A DNA stretch of 64,000 nt, from the NCBI RefSeq assembly GCF_037893015.1, contig NC_133663.1, forward strand, positions 1-64,000. Reading direction: 5' to 3'. Position numbers and translations under genes: made by a program. The notes below the pieces were generated by a model. That model made no database searches, was not told where the DNA came from, and saw only the letters and a program-made list of their open reading frames with translations. Positions 34,561-47,610 of this stretch are shown here, one piece after another (the first letter of the stretch is position 1; every line of letters begins with the position of its first letter). The DNA is from Macrotis lagotis (lineage: Eukaryota; Chordata; Mammalia; Peramelemorphia; Peramelidae).

Positions 34561-36029
34561 AGCAAAGACTCTGTGACTCACTCTTCCAGTGGGGGCAAGG
34601 TTGAGTCTCCAGAGCTTAGTGCTCCTCCTTCACTCAGGATTTTTTAAGAAGGAGGAGGAGGTGGCAGGGGATTTTGGAGTGTGAGAATTTATGTGCCTTC
34701 ATCATAGTGCCATTCCCATGATTATCAGCTCATAGACATTTCTCAACCAGAAATAATTACCTTGTAGGGTGGTATACTAAGTGTGGTCAAAAACACACTT
34801 AAAAGTCTGTGATACTTTCTCCACAGGCACATGTGTAAGTCAAGAGAAATTAATCACAAGTTCCGAGTGCATATATGGACAAGGGGATAACTCACAGATC
34901 TCTCCTGAAATCATTTTTCTGGAGTCCTCAAGGTGTTTCTCCTCAGGTAAATTGTGGCTTTCCACTGATCTTCCCATGGAGTCTTGAAGTGGTCTTTCCC
35001 CCAGTAAATCAACATTATCTTTGATCATGAGTATGATGATGCTGTCAGTAGTCACTGTGGTCCTGGAGACACTCCTGAATTGTCGAGGTTTGAGTTGTTG
35101 GAATCCCTGAACCTCACAAATTCCTTTTCCTTTGGGGAGACAGAGGTAAAGATTGCCTCAAACCCACATCAATATAGGGCCCTGTCAGGAGACTCACTAG
35201 AACTTCTCTCTGATCTATGCTGCCAAACAATGGAATGTTTCCAAACTGGCTTGCTATTTTCCGTAAAATCCATAGGACAAACTCTAATTTGCTTCAGCCA
35301 AGTAAATTATTTTCCTATTACACTCGATTAACATTCTTTTGAGTGACCTATTATTTAAATAAGGACACCTGGGCCTCATTCACATTTAGATCACATTTGT
35401 GATTGAGTGAAGAAATGGAGAAACACAGATGACTAATTCTTACAGGTCATGCAAGGTTCATGTCACAATCCTTTCCCAAGGGAACTGGATTTTTTCCTAA
35501 TATTTCTGGCCAATTTGCCATAATTAATTGTTGAAGTATTCTGTATTTATTAATCAATGATGGTTGACACATTTAACATAATTATTTGACATGCAAGACA
35601 ATATTAAAGTTCTATCATCCTTCAATGTTATATTTCTATTCCATCTTCATATCATTGCTATTTTCTGCAGTTCTCAGGTATTCTTTCTTTTTACTTTATT
35701 CAATTAATTTTCCCTCTTTCATTGAACCTAGCAAGGTTCAATATCTCACAGACACCCCCAATTCTAATTCTGTCATTGGTTCTAATATTATTTCAAAGAA
35801 TTTCTATTCTGCAGAGTTACCTAACATCCTCCACCAAAAAATCTCCAGTTTTTTTGTCCCATACTCTAAGATTTATTCGTTAAAAACTCAAATTTCTATC
35901 ATTGATATTTTGACATTTTCACATGATTGCTTTTCATTGAAAAATTATTCTACATTCTACATTCTACATTCATTGAAAAATTGTTCTACATTCATTTCAG
36001 CAGGACCTCTGTAGGCATTTTCTAGCATG
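34561..36029. other. No recognised feature
   Basis: About 1.5 kb of low-complexity to ordinary AT-rich DNA. A tiny tandem of 'ctacatt' occurs at 35950-35970. Frames of 83 and 142 codons (35080-35331, 35586-36014) have no recognised domain or codon signature. Confidence 0.35.
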
Positions 36030-37255
36030 TCCAATTTACCTAACAAGGAGGCATGCTTCTTCTCCCCTACTATTTTGACTGTGCATCTGAATCAATGTAT
36101 ACTGTTCAAACATCCAAATTGTTTTCATCTTTGGCTTTCCAGGATCCTCGAGCCTGTGACTGCTTATAAAAGGAAAAGAAGACATGCAGTTTATGCATAA
36201 TATGAACCCCATCAACTGAGCTGGAAAGGGGGGGCCTCTCTCCCAACTCTCCCTTTTAAGCTCCATGAGTGGATTCTATTTTGTATATTTTGTCCTTTGT
36301 TCCAGGAGTTGAGGGGGATCCTCATTGGATTCAGGAATTGGAATCAGGGTCTCTTTGGAGCCAGGATTCCAAGAGGATGGTAATGTAAGCTGGCATGTTA
36401 GGGAAACCCTAAGACCTAACCATCCTTGAACCCAAAACTAAGTGGAATGGAGATTCCATAAACTGGTAGAGTATATTTGTATCAATAGGTTCCATACCTT
36501 TGAAGTCAAGACTCCTTTTTAAGCTAAGCTGACTGGGGAGCAGGAGACAGAAGCCCAGAACTTGAGGAAACTGAATTGTGATCACAGGAGGCAATGGCAG
36601 ATAGCACAGAAACAGTAGGCTTTGAGAACAACCCTGGAGAGCCCTGGAGAACCCTGGGACAATAGGAAGATTCATCACACCAACATCCAAGGCAGTAGGA
36701 GGCCAAGGTACTTAGGGTTATATTCACAAAACTGGTTCTTAGACCTTTCTCTTCCTTAAGAAATTTATATTCTATTTTCTTTATTGCAAAATACTTCATC
36801 ATTGAGATGATTATTTTTTCTAATTATGAATATCTTTCCTTGTAAGACTCTCATGTCACTACTAATGTTCCTATGGTATGTTTGCTATAATTTCATAATT
36901 TAAATATTTTTCATTCAGTTATCCATTTTTGAAGGGCCAACTTTTGGGTGCCCCTTTCACAATCCCTGTGCCCTTGTTTTACTTCTTATGATCCATCAGG
37001 TTTAAATGCAATCATTGGCTATTAAAGGATTAAACCTGATAGGTTTCTGAAACCACTATCACTGGGAGAATCTCAGAAAACAGTCTAGGTAGAACTCTCC
37101 ACCAGATTTCTTGTCCTGCTCATTCCTGGTTCTACTTTCCACTTTCCTGGACCCCCTTTACCAATCTCTTACTTCTCCTGCCTATTGTCTATTTCCATTC
37201 TTACAATAGTATGTAGTGTTGGAAAAACAAACACATTGAAGCTCCCAATATCTTT
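36030..37255. other. Unassigned stretch, possibly old LTR-like material
   Basis: Contains a TATA-like 'gcttataaaagg' at ~36163 and the sequences 'ttgtcctttgttccaggagt' near 36290 and 'gggccaacttttgggtgccc' near 36935, reminiscent of LTR ends. No matching second LTR or target duplication was found, so no family is given. Confidence 0.2.
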
Positions 37256-38200
37256 CAGCATTATCAATATCAAATCAAAATGAATACATGACTTCAATAT
37301 AAAGAGAGATATTACAAGAAACTTTGAAGGACACAGAACGTATTAACCAGCAGTTATAAGAGATGGAGCTATGTAAGTTGTAGAATGAATTTCAATGACA
37401 TTAAATTAAATGGGTTTCAGATAAATAATTTCAAGATCAGAAGTAAAGCAGAAAGTTGAGGGAAAATTCATTGGCAGTTGCTCAGAAAAAGGTCTCATCT
37501 GAAATAAAGAACTTTATAAATTCTATAAAGAGTCATTCTATAATGGATTAAATGCTCAATGCAAATAAGCTGATTTCCAATAAGGAATTGAAAAACTATA
37601 CAATCTAATGAAAAATGTTCCAAATATTCACTGGTTAGAGAAATGCAAATTAAAACTCTTGAGCTGTCATTGTATACCTATTGTGTTGCTTTAAATGATG
37701 AAAGGGAAAAGGGACAAATAGTGCAGGGGATGTGGAATAATTGAAAAAATAATTCACTATTGGTGGAGCTGTGAATTGATCCAACCATTCTGAAAGAGTA
37801 ATCTGGAGTAATTTCCAAGGATTTATTAAACTACTTATATCCTTTGACTCAGCAACAATACTTTCAGGTCTGTTTCCTAAGATGATTAGGGAAAAAGGGT
37901 AAAAAACTCTTGTGGAATCAAATAACTGAAAAGCATAGGGATGCCTGTCAAATGAGGAATGGTTGAACAAGTTGTGGTATATGAATGAGATGGGACACTC
38001 CTGTGCTATAATGGTGACCATGAAGATTTTAGAAAAACATGGATAAACTTGAACAAAATCATGAAGAGCAAAATGAGCAGAACCAAGATAATACTGTATA
38101 CACTGAAACAATATTGTTTTAAGAAAAAATGCAGTGACTATTGTTTTTGGCAATGCTTATACTTTTTTTCATTAAAGCCTAACCTAAACAAATTTTCGAT
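37256..38200 (+). mobile_element. L1 LINE, ORF2 end and 3' UTR
   Basis: 'gatattacaagaaactttga' near 37307, 'agagaaatgcaaattaaaac' near 37637, 'ggtggagctgtgaattgatc' near 37761 and 'gttgtggtatatgaatga' near 37971 are in the order of the marsupial L1 3' end. It carries many substitutions and small deletions and is a dead copy. Confidence 0.8.
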
Positions 38201-38446
38201 ACACAACTAAAACTTGTGATGCCTTACAATCTGGCTGTCAGGAAAATAAAGCAGCATCTTTTTGTTTAGAAGAGGTGGAGGTCAGACTGAGATGAAAAGT
38301 TGCTTTGCCCATAATTTCTATAAAACCTAGAGCAGGGTCTTTCAATGGTCTTTCTATCTCTGTAGTGTGTGATGGCCTGCTCACATATAAATTGATAAAG
38401 GATATGAAAAGCACATTATAGATACAATAAAGAAGAAATGTGAAGG

Positions 38447-38600
38447 AGTGGCTAGGTGGCAAAGTGGATAGAGTACCTCCCCTGAAGTCAGGAGTACCTG
38501 AGTCCAAATCCAGCCTCAGACATTTAATTACCTACCTGTGTAGCCTTGGGCAAGCCACTTAACTCCATTGCCTTGCAAAACCTTAAAAAAAAAGGACAAA
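38447..38600 (+). mobile_element. tRNA-derived SINE
   Basis: 'gtggctaggtggcaaagtgg', 'aagtcaggagtacctgagtc', 'agccttgggcaagccactta', tail 'ccttgcaaaacctt' followed by an A run. Its target duplication is not clear. Confidence 0.88.
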
Positions 38601-39189
38601 AAAGAACAAAAAAGCTAAATGGGAGTTTTCAATATTCTGTGTAGTTCTCGTCTGGCTTTCTATTTTTTCTCCTAGCAAAAGGAAGGAGATAGTTTGGGTA
38701 GATATGTCTGTTGTCTTCACTGATGATGATTCCTTCTAACCTCAGGAAAGTTCTTCTCAATTCAATATAGTTCAAATTTAAAAACAGTAAGGGAACTGGA
38801 AGGAGTACAGAATGGCAATCTGACACTGTACTTAAAAGGTTAGTAAGCATTAAGTGACTCTAAGGGCAGGGGACTGGAAAAATGAGAAATGAATAAATAG
38901 CCTCCTCCCTTAAGGAACTCAAAGATTAATGGCAGGGATACAACCCAAACATTAAGTACAAAACACAAAATAAATCAGAGATAATAAAATAGAAGAGAAC
39001 TTCCTGAATGAGAGACTACAAAAGCTTCTTGCAGAAGGTGGGATTTTAAAGATGTCAGAGAAGGCAGAAAATCAAGCTACAAAATGATGATATTGTGGAC
39101 ATTATTAATGTTGGAATTTTGGAAGTGTCAGAGAAAGAACCAGGAAGGAAGACAATGCCATTACATCAGAAGCAACATGAAGAGGGTTA
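38601..39189. other. No recognised feature
   Basis: Non-coding sequence between the SINE and block B copy 2. The midpoint between the two arrays falls near here, but no local palindrome was seen. Confidence 0.35.
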
Positions 39190-41260
39190 AGTTACAAACA
39201 TTCTGGAAAAATAGGAAAGGACTCTTAAAGGTCTTCCTCATCCATTCTGTGCTGTGACCCCAGGCAAGATTTTTTTCTTAGCCTGTCTATAAAATGATGA
39301 CAATTGTATACATCTCATGCAATACAAAAAATGAATAATCAAGTGCGACTATCTATGCATAACATGTACTCATTCATATCAACATTGTAAACATGTGATG
39401 TGCTCATACTTACACATATGAATACAGCTATGTAAAGTGAATGGAAATGGAAATGCATTTCATTATCTTTGCAAAGAAAAACCTATGGATAATATTGGCA
39501 TGACCCCATGGGGTCTCAAAAAATTAGATATGACTGAATGACTAAGCAACAACAAAGACATTTAGATATAGAATTTAATTCTGTAATACCTTATCACACA
39601 CACTCATCGTCAATCAACACTAACTATTCATATCCACACTATAAACATATAGCTAAATCATCAGATTTTGGTCATCTATGTATATATGTGACACTTTCAT
39701 TTCTGTTTATCATACACATATTTATTCAATAATCATTTATTAAGCACATACCTTGTTTCAAGCACTGCACTATGTGGTCAGGATATAAAGAAACATGACT
39801 ATCACCTGGCTACTGACACCAGAAGTTAAAGACATCAAACTTATAAACCAAGTCATATTTTTAAAATTCAATGACAAAACCTGCAGATTCATAAAGCAAA
39901 ACAATAGAACCTAGTAAATGAATAAAAGCCATGATCAAGTGGATTTAAAGATACTGGATACAAATAAAATCACACTATTTTCACTATTTTAATTTGTTTT
40001 TGCTTTTTGCTTTTTCCTTTTCAAGTTTTCCTTTTATTTTGATTCTTCTTTAACAATATGACTAATGTGAAAATATGTGTAACACAATTGTATAAATCCT
40101 ATCAATTTGTCAGATTACTTACTCTCATAGTGGAAGGAAAGAAGAGTAGGAGAGAGAAAACTACAAAAATGAATGTTCAAAATTATCTATATAACACTGG
40201 ATAAATACATTTTAAAAAAGAAAAAAACATGTAAATTTAAAAATTACACAGAATAAAAACTCTCAAAATATAGAGATATAACAAAAGGAATGGAAACTGT
40301 GGGAGGGGACAAGGAGAATTAAATATCATGCATTTTATCATGTCAGCTACTAGAATTGTCAGGTGTTTCAGATAATCCATAGATGATGATATACCTTTAC
40401 TTATGAAAATAAAAATCATTATTTTCATTTCTATACTATTCAGGTGAACATTAGCCTTGAAAAAAAATTCTTGACCTTATGATCATTTCTATCAGTACTT
40501 AATTGCCAATAGATGTCACAAAAATACAAAGTGTTTAAAAGATTTCTGTTCATGTCACATAAGTTCAGGAGGAAAACACCTTCTACATTTTCATCTTTAG
40601 AATAATATGTCTGGGACCTCATTGATGAGAGTACTGTGTCAGAAGCCAGAGTAGAATGGGTTCAGATGGATGTTTTTGCTTAGCAAAGACATGAACTTAG
40701 AAAGGTGCTTAACTTGTCTCCTAAGAATCATCACTGCAGTGTAGTTTGCTTTTTTTACTGCAGATTTCCAGTGGCAGAGAATAGGGTTTTAAAATTTTTT
40801 ATATCTGGTTTTGAGAACTAGATCAACAAAATAAACTTTAGATTTGTGAAATACAACAAAGATGCTGAGTCCAACACCATGGCAATGAGGGAGCATCATT
40901 TTAATGAACATGAGATCAGCAAAGTAACCTCTCACTTTACAGATGAGGAAATTGAGGTCTAGAAAGATTACTACCCCAAGTCACTTACCTGACAAATGTT
41001 GGAAACACTTTCTGAATCTTGATCTGCCAAGTCCAGACCTATTATTAATGTTCATGAATTTTATTCAATTGAATACAAGAGCCAAAGTTTCAAATACAAG
41101 TCATAAAATGAATGTTTATTGACCCTCTTTTATGTATTATGCACATGCCTAGGGAAAACCTAGAGTAATTGCAATTTCATGGCATTTAAAATTGAATATC
41201 CAGTACAGCATCCCCACATATTTCTGGGACAATGTGAGCCTGTGCATTAGTCATTTCTAT
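39190..41260 (+). repeat. Duplicated block B, copy 2
   Basis: Direct paralogue of 21208-22600. It lacks that copy's LTR-like insert but has extra material at about 39700-40850 that includes an L1 3' tail. It ends where the right array begins, so block B borders both arrays. Confidence 0.65.
39960..40220 (+). mobile_element. L1 3' tail
   Basis: 'gattcttctttaacaatatg', 'aatgtgaaaatatgtgtaac' and 'acaaaaatgaatgttcaaaa' give the L1 end order, closing in an A-rich run near 40215. It is severely 5'-truncated. Confidence 0.7.
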
Positions 41261-41535
41261 GGATGAATACACAATGAAACTCAAGCTCCTCAGACTCATC
41301 TCTGAGGATCTTTCATCTTCTCTCCCCCCACCAAGGATCAATATCCAGAGGAAGAAACAGGACCCTCATTTGCTTTTCAGCTACACAGTTTGCTCCCAGA
41401 TCAATGCTGCTAGGATCTCTCTTCAGGAGGGTCTCTGTATTAGGGTTGGCTAGATGGATGCTTCTCTAGTTAAGAAGGGTTAGCAGAGTAGCCAGGATCT
41501 CCTCCTCTGCCCTGTCTCTTTGTTCTGTACCTCAA

Positions 41536-42418
41536 CCTGGCCCCTCATCCTGTCCCTCAAAACTGTCCCTCGACCTGTCCCTCAAAACTGTCCCTCGACC
41601 TGTCCCTCAAAACTGTCCCTCGACCTGTCCCTCAAAACTGTCCCTCGACCTGTCCCTCAAAACTGTCCCTCGACCTGTCCCTCAAAACTGTCCCTCGACC
41701 TGTCCCTCGACCTGTCCCTCGACCTGTCCCTCAAACTGACCCTCATCCTGTCCCTCAAAACTGTCCCTCAAACTGTCCCTAGACCTGTCCCTCAAAACTG
41801 TCCCTTGACCTGTCCCTCAAAACTGTCCCTCGACCTGTCCCTCAAAACTGTCCCTCGACCTGTCCCTCAAACTGTCCCTCGACCTGTCCCTCAAAACTGT
41901 CCCTCGACCCTGTCCCTCGACCTGTCCCTCGACCTGTCCCTCGACCTGTCCCTCAAACTGACCCTCATCCTGTCCCTCAAAACTGTCCCTCAAAACTGTC
42001 CCTCAAACTGTCCCTCGACCTGTCCCTCAAACTGTCCCTAGACCTGTCCCTCACAACTGTCCCTCTACCTGTCCCTCAAACTGTCCCTAGACCTGTCCCT
42101 CAAACTGTCCCTCGACCTGTCCCTCAAACTGTCCCTCGACCTGTCCCTCAAACTGTCCCTCAAACTGTCCCTCGACCTGTCCCTCAAACTGGCCCTCATC
42201 CTGTCCCTCAAACTGGCCCTCAAACTGTCCCTCAAAACTGTCCCTCAACCTGTCCCTCGACCTGTCCCTCAAAACTGTCCCTCAAACTGTCCCTCAACCT
42301 GTCCCTCAAAACTGTCCCTCGACCTGTCCCTCATCCTGTCCTTCAAATTGTCCCTCAAAATGTCCCTCATCCTCTCCTTTGATCTGTCCTTTGACCTCTC
42401 CTTTGTCCTGTCCCAAAT
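41536..42418. repeat. CTGTCCCTC minisatellite, 12-13-bp unit, about 70 copies
   Basis: Units alternate between 'ctgtccctcgac' (12 bp) and 'ctgtccctcaaaa' (13 bp), with variants. A higher-order repeat of about 222 bp is visible: the marker 'tcaaactgaccctcatcctg' occurs at 41731 and 41953. The TCGA units make this the most CpG-dense DNA in the window. The same place in the paralogous units (49670 and 53780) has no such array. The long open frames on both strands come from the stop-free repeat and are not taken as genes. Confidence 0.97.
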
Positions 42419-42470
42419 TCTTTCCTTTGTCTTCTTCCTCTTCCTCCTCCTCCTCCTCTTCTTCTTGTAA
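42419..42470. repeat. Polypyrimidine (TTC/TCC) tract
   Basis: TTC/TCC-rich stretch directly after the minisatellite. Shorter C/T-rich stretches stand at the paralogous positions near 49670 and 53780, so this part is ancestral to the unit. Confidence 0.85.
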
Positions 42471-43089
42471 TCTATTCCCTTGGTCCCTTTACCTAGAAAA
42501 TGAAAAAGTAGATTATAAAAATAAACCACTTCAAAGTCTTCAGATCAATTCTGATCCCTCTAAGTCTCCTCTCCATAGGCCCCAGTGAACTGGCAGTGGT
42601 TTCAAGTCATTACCTCCCTCTAAGCCAGGGCTAAAATCTACCTTGAGTTCGTTGGAAGGAGTATGTTCTGAAGCTCTAAAGCCTTGCCCTATTTATTTTG
42701 AGATTCAATTCTGTTGAGAAGATTTTGGACCCCAAAACATTTGTGTGTGAATCTAGTTATATAAGAATGGGTGAAGGCATGTATATTTTCACACGTGTAT
42801 GTATGTGCATGTGTGTGTGCAAACACCTGTCTGATGTGCATGCACAAATGTTGGACATGCATAGATAGAGGTGCCACTAAATATGGCTATCTATACTTAC
42901 CCACACATATGTTTTCATTGAACTATTTCTCATAGAATGGCATGTACATATTTCAAAAGCAAATTTATTTACTTGGCTCCTATAGGAACTCTTGCAATAT
43001 CTTTCATTCATTTGTGCAAAACCTCCAGGATTTGTCATCAGAATCATGAAATGGTAAGAAATCAGACTTTGTATAACTAGTCATTCCTC

Positions 43090-43330
43090 TCAGAGAGGAG
43101 GCAGCTAGAGTCAGGAAGACATCATCCAGCTTCAGACAGGGCCTGACTACAGGATTTGCCTAGGCAACACACTTGACTGCCATTTGCTTCAGCTTCCCCA
43201 ACTGTAAAATGGGAGACATAGAAGGACATATCTTCCAGGGAGAAAGATCAAAAGAGATAACTATAAAGCTCTGAGACCAATGACTGGCACAGAGTAAGAG
43301 CCAGTCATTGTTATATTTGCTGCTAGTGTG
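43090..43330 (+). mobile_element. MIR SINE, array copy 1
   Basis: 'cttccccaactgtaaaatgg', 'gctctgagaccaatgactgg' and 'cacagagtaagagccagtca' follow the MIR body and 3' end. It stands in the same context as the copies at 50335 and 54415, so it was copied with the unit. Confidence 0.75.
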
Positions 43331-46300
43331 ATCATTACATGCAAAATATCCTTTAATACTGCACAATATAGACTTTAGTATGAGTGAGTCACTGACAATC
43401 CAGGAGCTCCCGATAAAATTTTTCTTTGCATGTAATTGGAAGATTATTAAAAAATAAATGTTGAAAATTATCTCTACATATACTTGGAAAAACAAAGGAA
43501 TGAACAAACAAGTAAATACACAAAAAATAAAAGTATAAATAAATGTAGCTCATCCCTAAAACAAGGGCAAAGCAAAGGAACTGATATAACTCACTCCATT
43601 TGAACTGAAGGTGGATAGAGTTAATTTGGTTACGCAGTTCATGATTTGTTCCTAGAGAAAATAAGGTGGAAAGAAATTCGAAGAAAGAGGATTCATTGAA
43701 GAGTCATTTACTGATGGGCTATAAAAATTGCTCCTGCTGTGGTGAGCTTTCAAAAGAAAATCCTCCTACCAGCAATCATTGGATGTCATCAGCTAGTCAT
43801 CCTTTTCTCAGGTCATCGTGTCTCTATATACCTTCTCTTCCCCATCGGTCCCTTTTATATACTTCAATCTGACACTCTCATCTCTAATACACCCACTCTA
43901 GTTCCTTCAATTTGTTCTATGGCCTTCCTTATCTCTCCCCTCCTGCTCTTCTTCTAATGCTGACCAATCCCCATTTATTTCTCCCAGAGAAAGCACAGTG
44001 ATTTGTCCATTTTTGCTTTTCCAAAACTCACTTTTGGGTCTCAGTATAGCTCCTAGTTCAGTGATGATGAACCCTAATGGTGGACCAGTGTGAATTCCAG
44101 CCTAGTAAAGGGCACAAGACCATCTTCCATCTTTCATTGTATGTACCTTTGAAACAAAGAGTAGAAAAGAATCACTTGAAGGATTTAGGAGAATAAAGAC
44201 TCAGAAGCATCTAAAGTCTCTGATGTATGTCTCCTGTTCAGATGAGAGTAAAAGGCCTCAACAGCCACTATGGTGACATTGCAAGATACATGAGTTTTCC
44301 TTTAGTCCAACCAATACCTGAAAACAATGTCCAATAATACAAACAAGTGGTTATCTCACCTTAGCTTAAAGTTTTCAAATGAGGAGGAGTAGTCAATTCA
44401 TCCTGAAGCAGTAGGAAAGGTATAACTTCTGAGATTTTACTTCATATTCAGTGTTTTCAAGTTGCCCATTTTTATTGTTCCTATTTTGTCCAATGGGTCC
44501 AAACTCTGCCAAACCCTCTTCCACATGCCAACCTAGCAATGCACATTAAAATAATTGTCACATGTTTTTCTGGCTTCCCCATTCTAGATTCAAAATTGGT
44601 GGTGCATTCACTTAACTCTTAAATAGTACATCCTCATGGAATTCTTTATTATTTTGATTTCTCTCCTCCAGAGAATCTTTGATTTCTCCATATTCTCTGT
44701 AAATATTCTTCAAAAAACTTAACCCAATAATATGCAAGGGGCCTAAACAACAAAAGGCAAAGGAAGATGGAAGGGAATAAGCATTTCTACAAAATCCTAA
44801 GTGACAGATATGGGTTTTTTAACATTAGCATCTCTAAAATATGTGATATTGGGGCTTTGATGACTCATTTTTTCAATTTAGAAAACTGAGGAAAGCAGGG
44901 TTGAGGTCACACAGTATCTGAATCTGTACAAAGGCATTCTCCAAAGCAGGGCTCTATCCACTGCTCTTCAGAATCCACAACTGCTAATTCTGGAAATTAA
45001 AGCAAGTTCCATCAATACCATTCATTAATTTTTGGGGTTGTCATATCTATGCCTCTCAAATGAACTAGCCCTGAAAATATTCTTCTTGGGTTTCTTCCCC
45101 ACTCAGACCTATTTTCTCTCAAGTGTCTAACCTTTCTACCTCTCCATACCAAAATTACCAACAAAAGAAGGGCTCTCCCACCTAGAGGCCTAGTTCCTTC
45201 TCTCCTTCCAGCCCCCTACCTCATGGGTCAATGCTCTCTTTCAGGAAGTCTTGGTCTTAAATCCCACTCTACTCAGGAACTCACTGCTTCCCTTCCCTCA
45301 CTTCTCATCATAGGGAAACTTGACATTGCTGAATCGTGGGATGTCCAGAAAGGATCCTACAAGTCCATCTGATCTGATCAAGCCCTGTGTGGGATAAAGA
45401 AGCTGTGCCTTAGAGAAATTATGCAATTCCTCTTAGATCACATGAAATTCAGAAATAAATCTTTTGATTCGAAAGCTGTGATCTTACTGACTCGAACTTG
45501 GAATGTGACCAAACCCAATGCTACTAAATAGGAAAAGAGCTATTTCAGTGGTCTCTGAGACTGAGCTAAGGGGGAAACAGGAAGATTTGGGGTACAGGTA
45601 AGTGCAATGAAGTTAGTAGGTGGTAAGACTAGGTAGAAGGGGCTTAGAAAAATAACCTATGTCCTCAGCAAGACTTGAAAAAAGAAATCTTAAATAGCAG
45701 ATAGGACTTTGTATTGCTGTAACTAGATAAGGCATTCCCAGTTAATCATCATAATATTGCTGTTACTATTTACAGTGTTCTCCTGGTTCTGCTCACTCCG
45801 ATTTGTATCAGTTTAAGTCTCTCCAGGTTTTCTTGAAATAATCTTCTGCATGTCATTCCTAACAGCATAATATTCTATTGCATTCATGTACCACACTTTC
45901 TTCAGCCATTCCCCAACTGATGAGCATGAACTCCATTTCCTAATCTTAGCCCCCACTACAACAACAGCTAGAAATGTTTTTATACAAATAGGTTCTTTTC
46001 TTTTTGTTTTAACATCTTTATTGGATACTGACTTAGTAGTGGTCATCTATCCTCTGTAATTCTGCAATTGCTTTTTATTCAGCTCTTCTACTCTCTTCAC
46101 ATCCACTTCTTTCAATACCCTTTCAATAAACCTTCGATAAAATATTCCCACTTCTCCATTTTGCTCTCAAAAAAATAACACTATCATACCATGCTTTTTT
46201 CTCTCAAATGGCCACCTCAGGACCACTGTCATCTCACTCCTTATCACCAAAGTACCCAATAAAGGACTGACATGTTCTCCCAGCATCTTAGGTGGAAAGG

Positions 46301-46728
46301 TTGACTCTTCATCTCAGTGAATCCTTGAGACTGAAACACATAGCATATACAAAGTATGAATGATTCAGGCCTGATGCTGAATGAAGTGAGCAGAAATAGG
46401 ACAACACTGTGAATGATCAACTATGATAAACATAATTTTACTCAGTAATGGAGTCATCTAAGTTAATTCTAAAATTTCTTTATGATGGAAAATGCCATTT
46501 ACATCCACAGCAAAATGGAATCTGCACACAGATGTAAGCATACTATATTCAAAATCTAAAACATGTTTAATGTTTGATGTTTTTTCCTCTTCTTCTGGTA
46601 TTATTTGAAAATAGGTCTAGCATAAATGTATAACTTATAGGATTTCCTAGAAATTGCAAGTGAGAGGGCAGGAAGAGTGTGAAAAATGTGAGACTCAAAA
46701 ATCTTACAAAAATTATTAAAATTTTTCT

Positions 46729-47610
46729 GCTCTAAATCATTGTTCATTAGAGAAATGCAAATTAAGGCATCTCTGAGGTACCACCTTGCACCACTCAGAC
46801 TGGCCAATATGACAAGAAAGGACAATGTCCAATATTGGAAGGGATGTGGGAAATCTGGTACACTAATACATTGTTGGTGGAGATGTGAAATCATTCAACC
46901 TTTCTGGAGAGCAATTTGGAATTACACAGAAAGGGCAATAAAAGTGTGCATATCCTTTTATCCAGCAATACCACTTCTATACCCTGAAGAGATCATGAAA
47001 AAGTGTAAAAACATCACTTGTACAAAAATATTCATCCAACCCTGTTTGTGGTTGCAAAGAATTGGAAATCAAGGGAATGTCCATCAATTGGGAAATGGCT
47101 GAACAAATTGTAGTGTATGTATGCTATGGAGCACCCCTGTTCTATTAGAAATCAGTAGGGAGGCGAATTCAGAGAAGCCTGGAAGATCTGCATGAAATGA
47201 TGCTGAGAGAGATGAGCAGAACCAGAACAACCTTATATGCCATAACGGCAACATAGGGGTGATGATCAATCTTAATGGACTTGCTCATTCCATCACTGCA
47301 ACAATCAGGGACAATTTTAGGGTATCTGTGATGGAGAATGGGGAAGACCATCTATGTCCAAAGAAAGAATTGTGGAGTTTAAACAAAGATTAAGAATTTT
47401 TTAAAAAGGTTAATCTTATTATGTAATTTTACTATCTCTTATATTTTATTTTTTTCCTATAGGATAAGATTTCTCTATCAACACATTAAATTTTGATCAC
47501 TATCTAGAATAGAAACAATGTAAAGACTGTCAGACTGCCTTCTGTGGGGGTGGGGGTGGGAAGCAAAAATAGGTTAAAATTGTAAAATTCAATAAAAATA
47601 AAAATTAACA
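46729..47610 (+). mobile_element. L1 3'-end insertion, 5'-truncated
   Basis: An 882-bp L1 terminal piece from 'ctctaaatcattgttcatta' through 'attggaaatcaagggaatgt' and 'gagatgagcagaaccagaac' to an A-rich end. A perfect 14-bp target duplication 'attaaaatttttct' flanks it at 46715-46728 and 47611-47624. It landed in the tail of an older L1 piece belonging to the array unit. It is relatively little diverged and lacks ORF2 catalytic parts. Confidence 0.92.

Larger units (their letters stand above)
41261..46374 (+). repeat. Right array, first (partial) unit
   Basis: Starts with the block containing 'caatatccagaggaag' (41340; also near 49489 and 53610), then the minisatellite, a block with 'gaactggcagtgg' (42588), a TG-rich stretch, a MIR (43090-43330), an L1-derived tail, 'tcctcctaccagcaatcatt' (43760), a CR1/L3-like part (~44280-44560), an old reverse MIR-like section (44870-44960) and a reverse L1 relic (45770-46060). 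This is the fullest single view of the unit. No gene was recognised. Confidence 0.7.

Noticed and set aside
36030-37255. Solo LTR
   Set aside because: A few LTR-like strings are present, but no second copy, TG/CA ends or target duplication could be fixed; kept only as an unassigned stretch.
38500-38700. Single large palindrome centred near 38.6 kb
   Set aside because: Outer coordinates of the two arrays are symmetric about this point, but the sequence around it is not palindromic, and the inner parts (block B) are in direct orientation.
41520-42529. Long open frames on both strands across the minisatellite (173 codons plus; repeated EGQF/EGQV motifs minus)
   Set aside because: The 12-13-bp unit contains no stop in most frames, so long frames are expected. 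The unit length mix shifts the frame, and no start context or conservation supports a protein.
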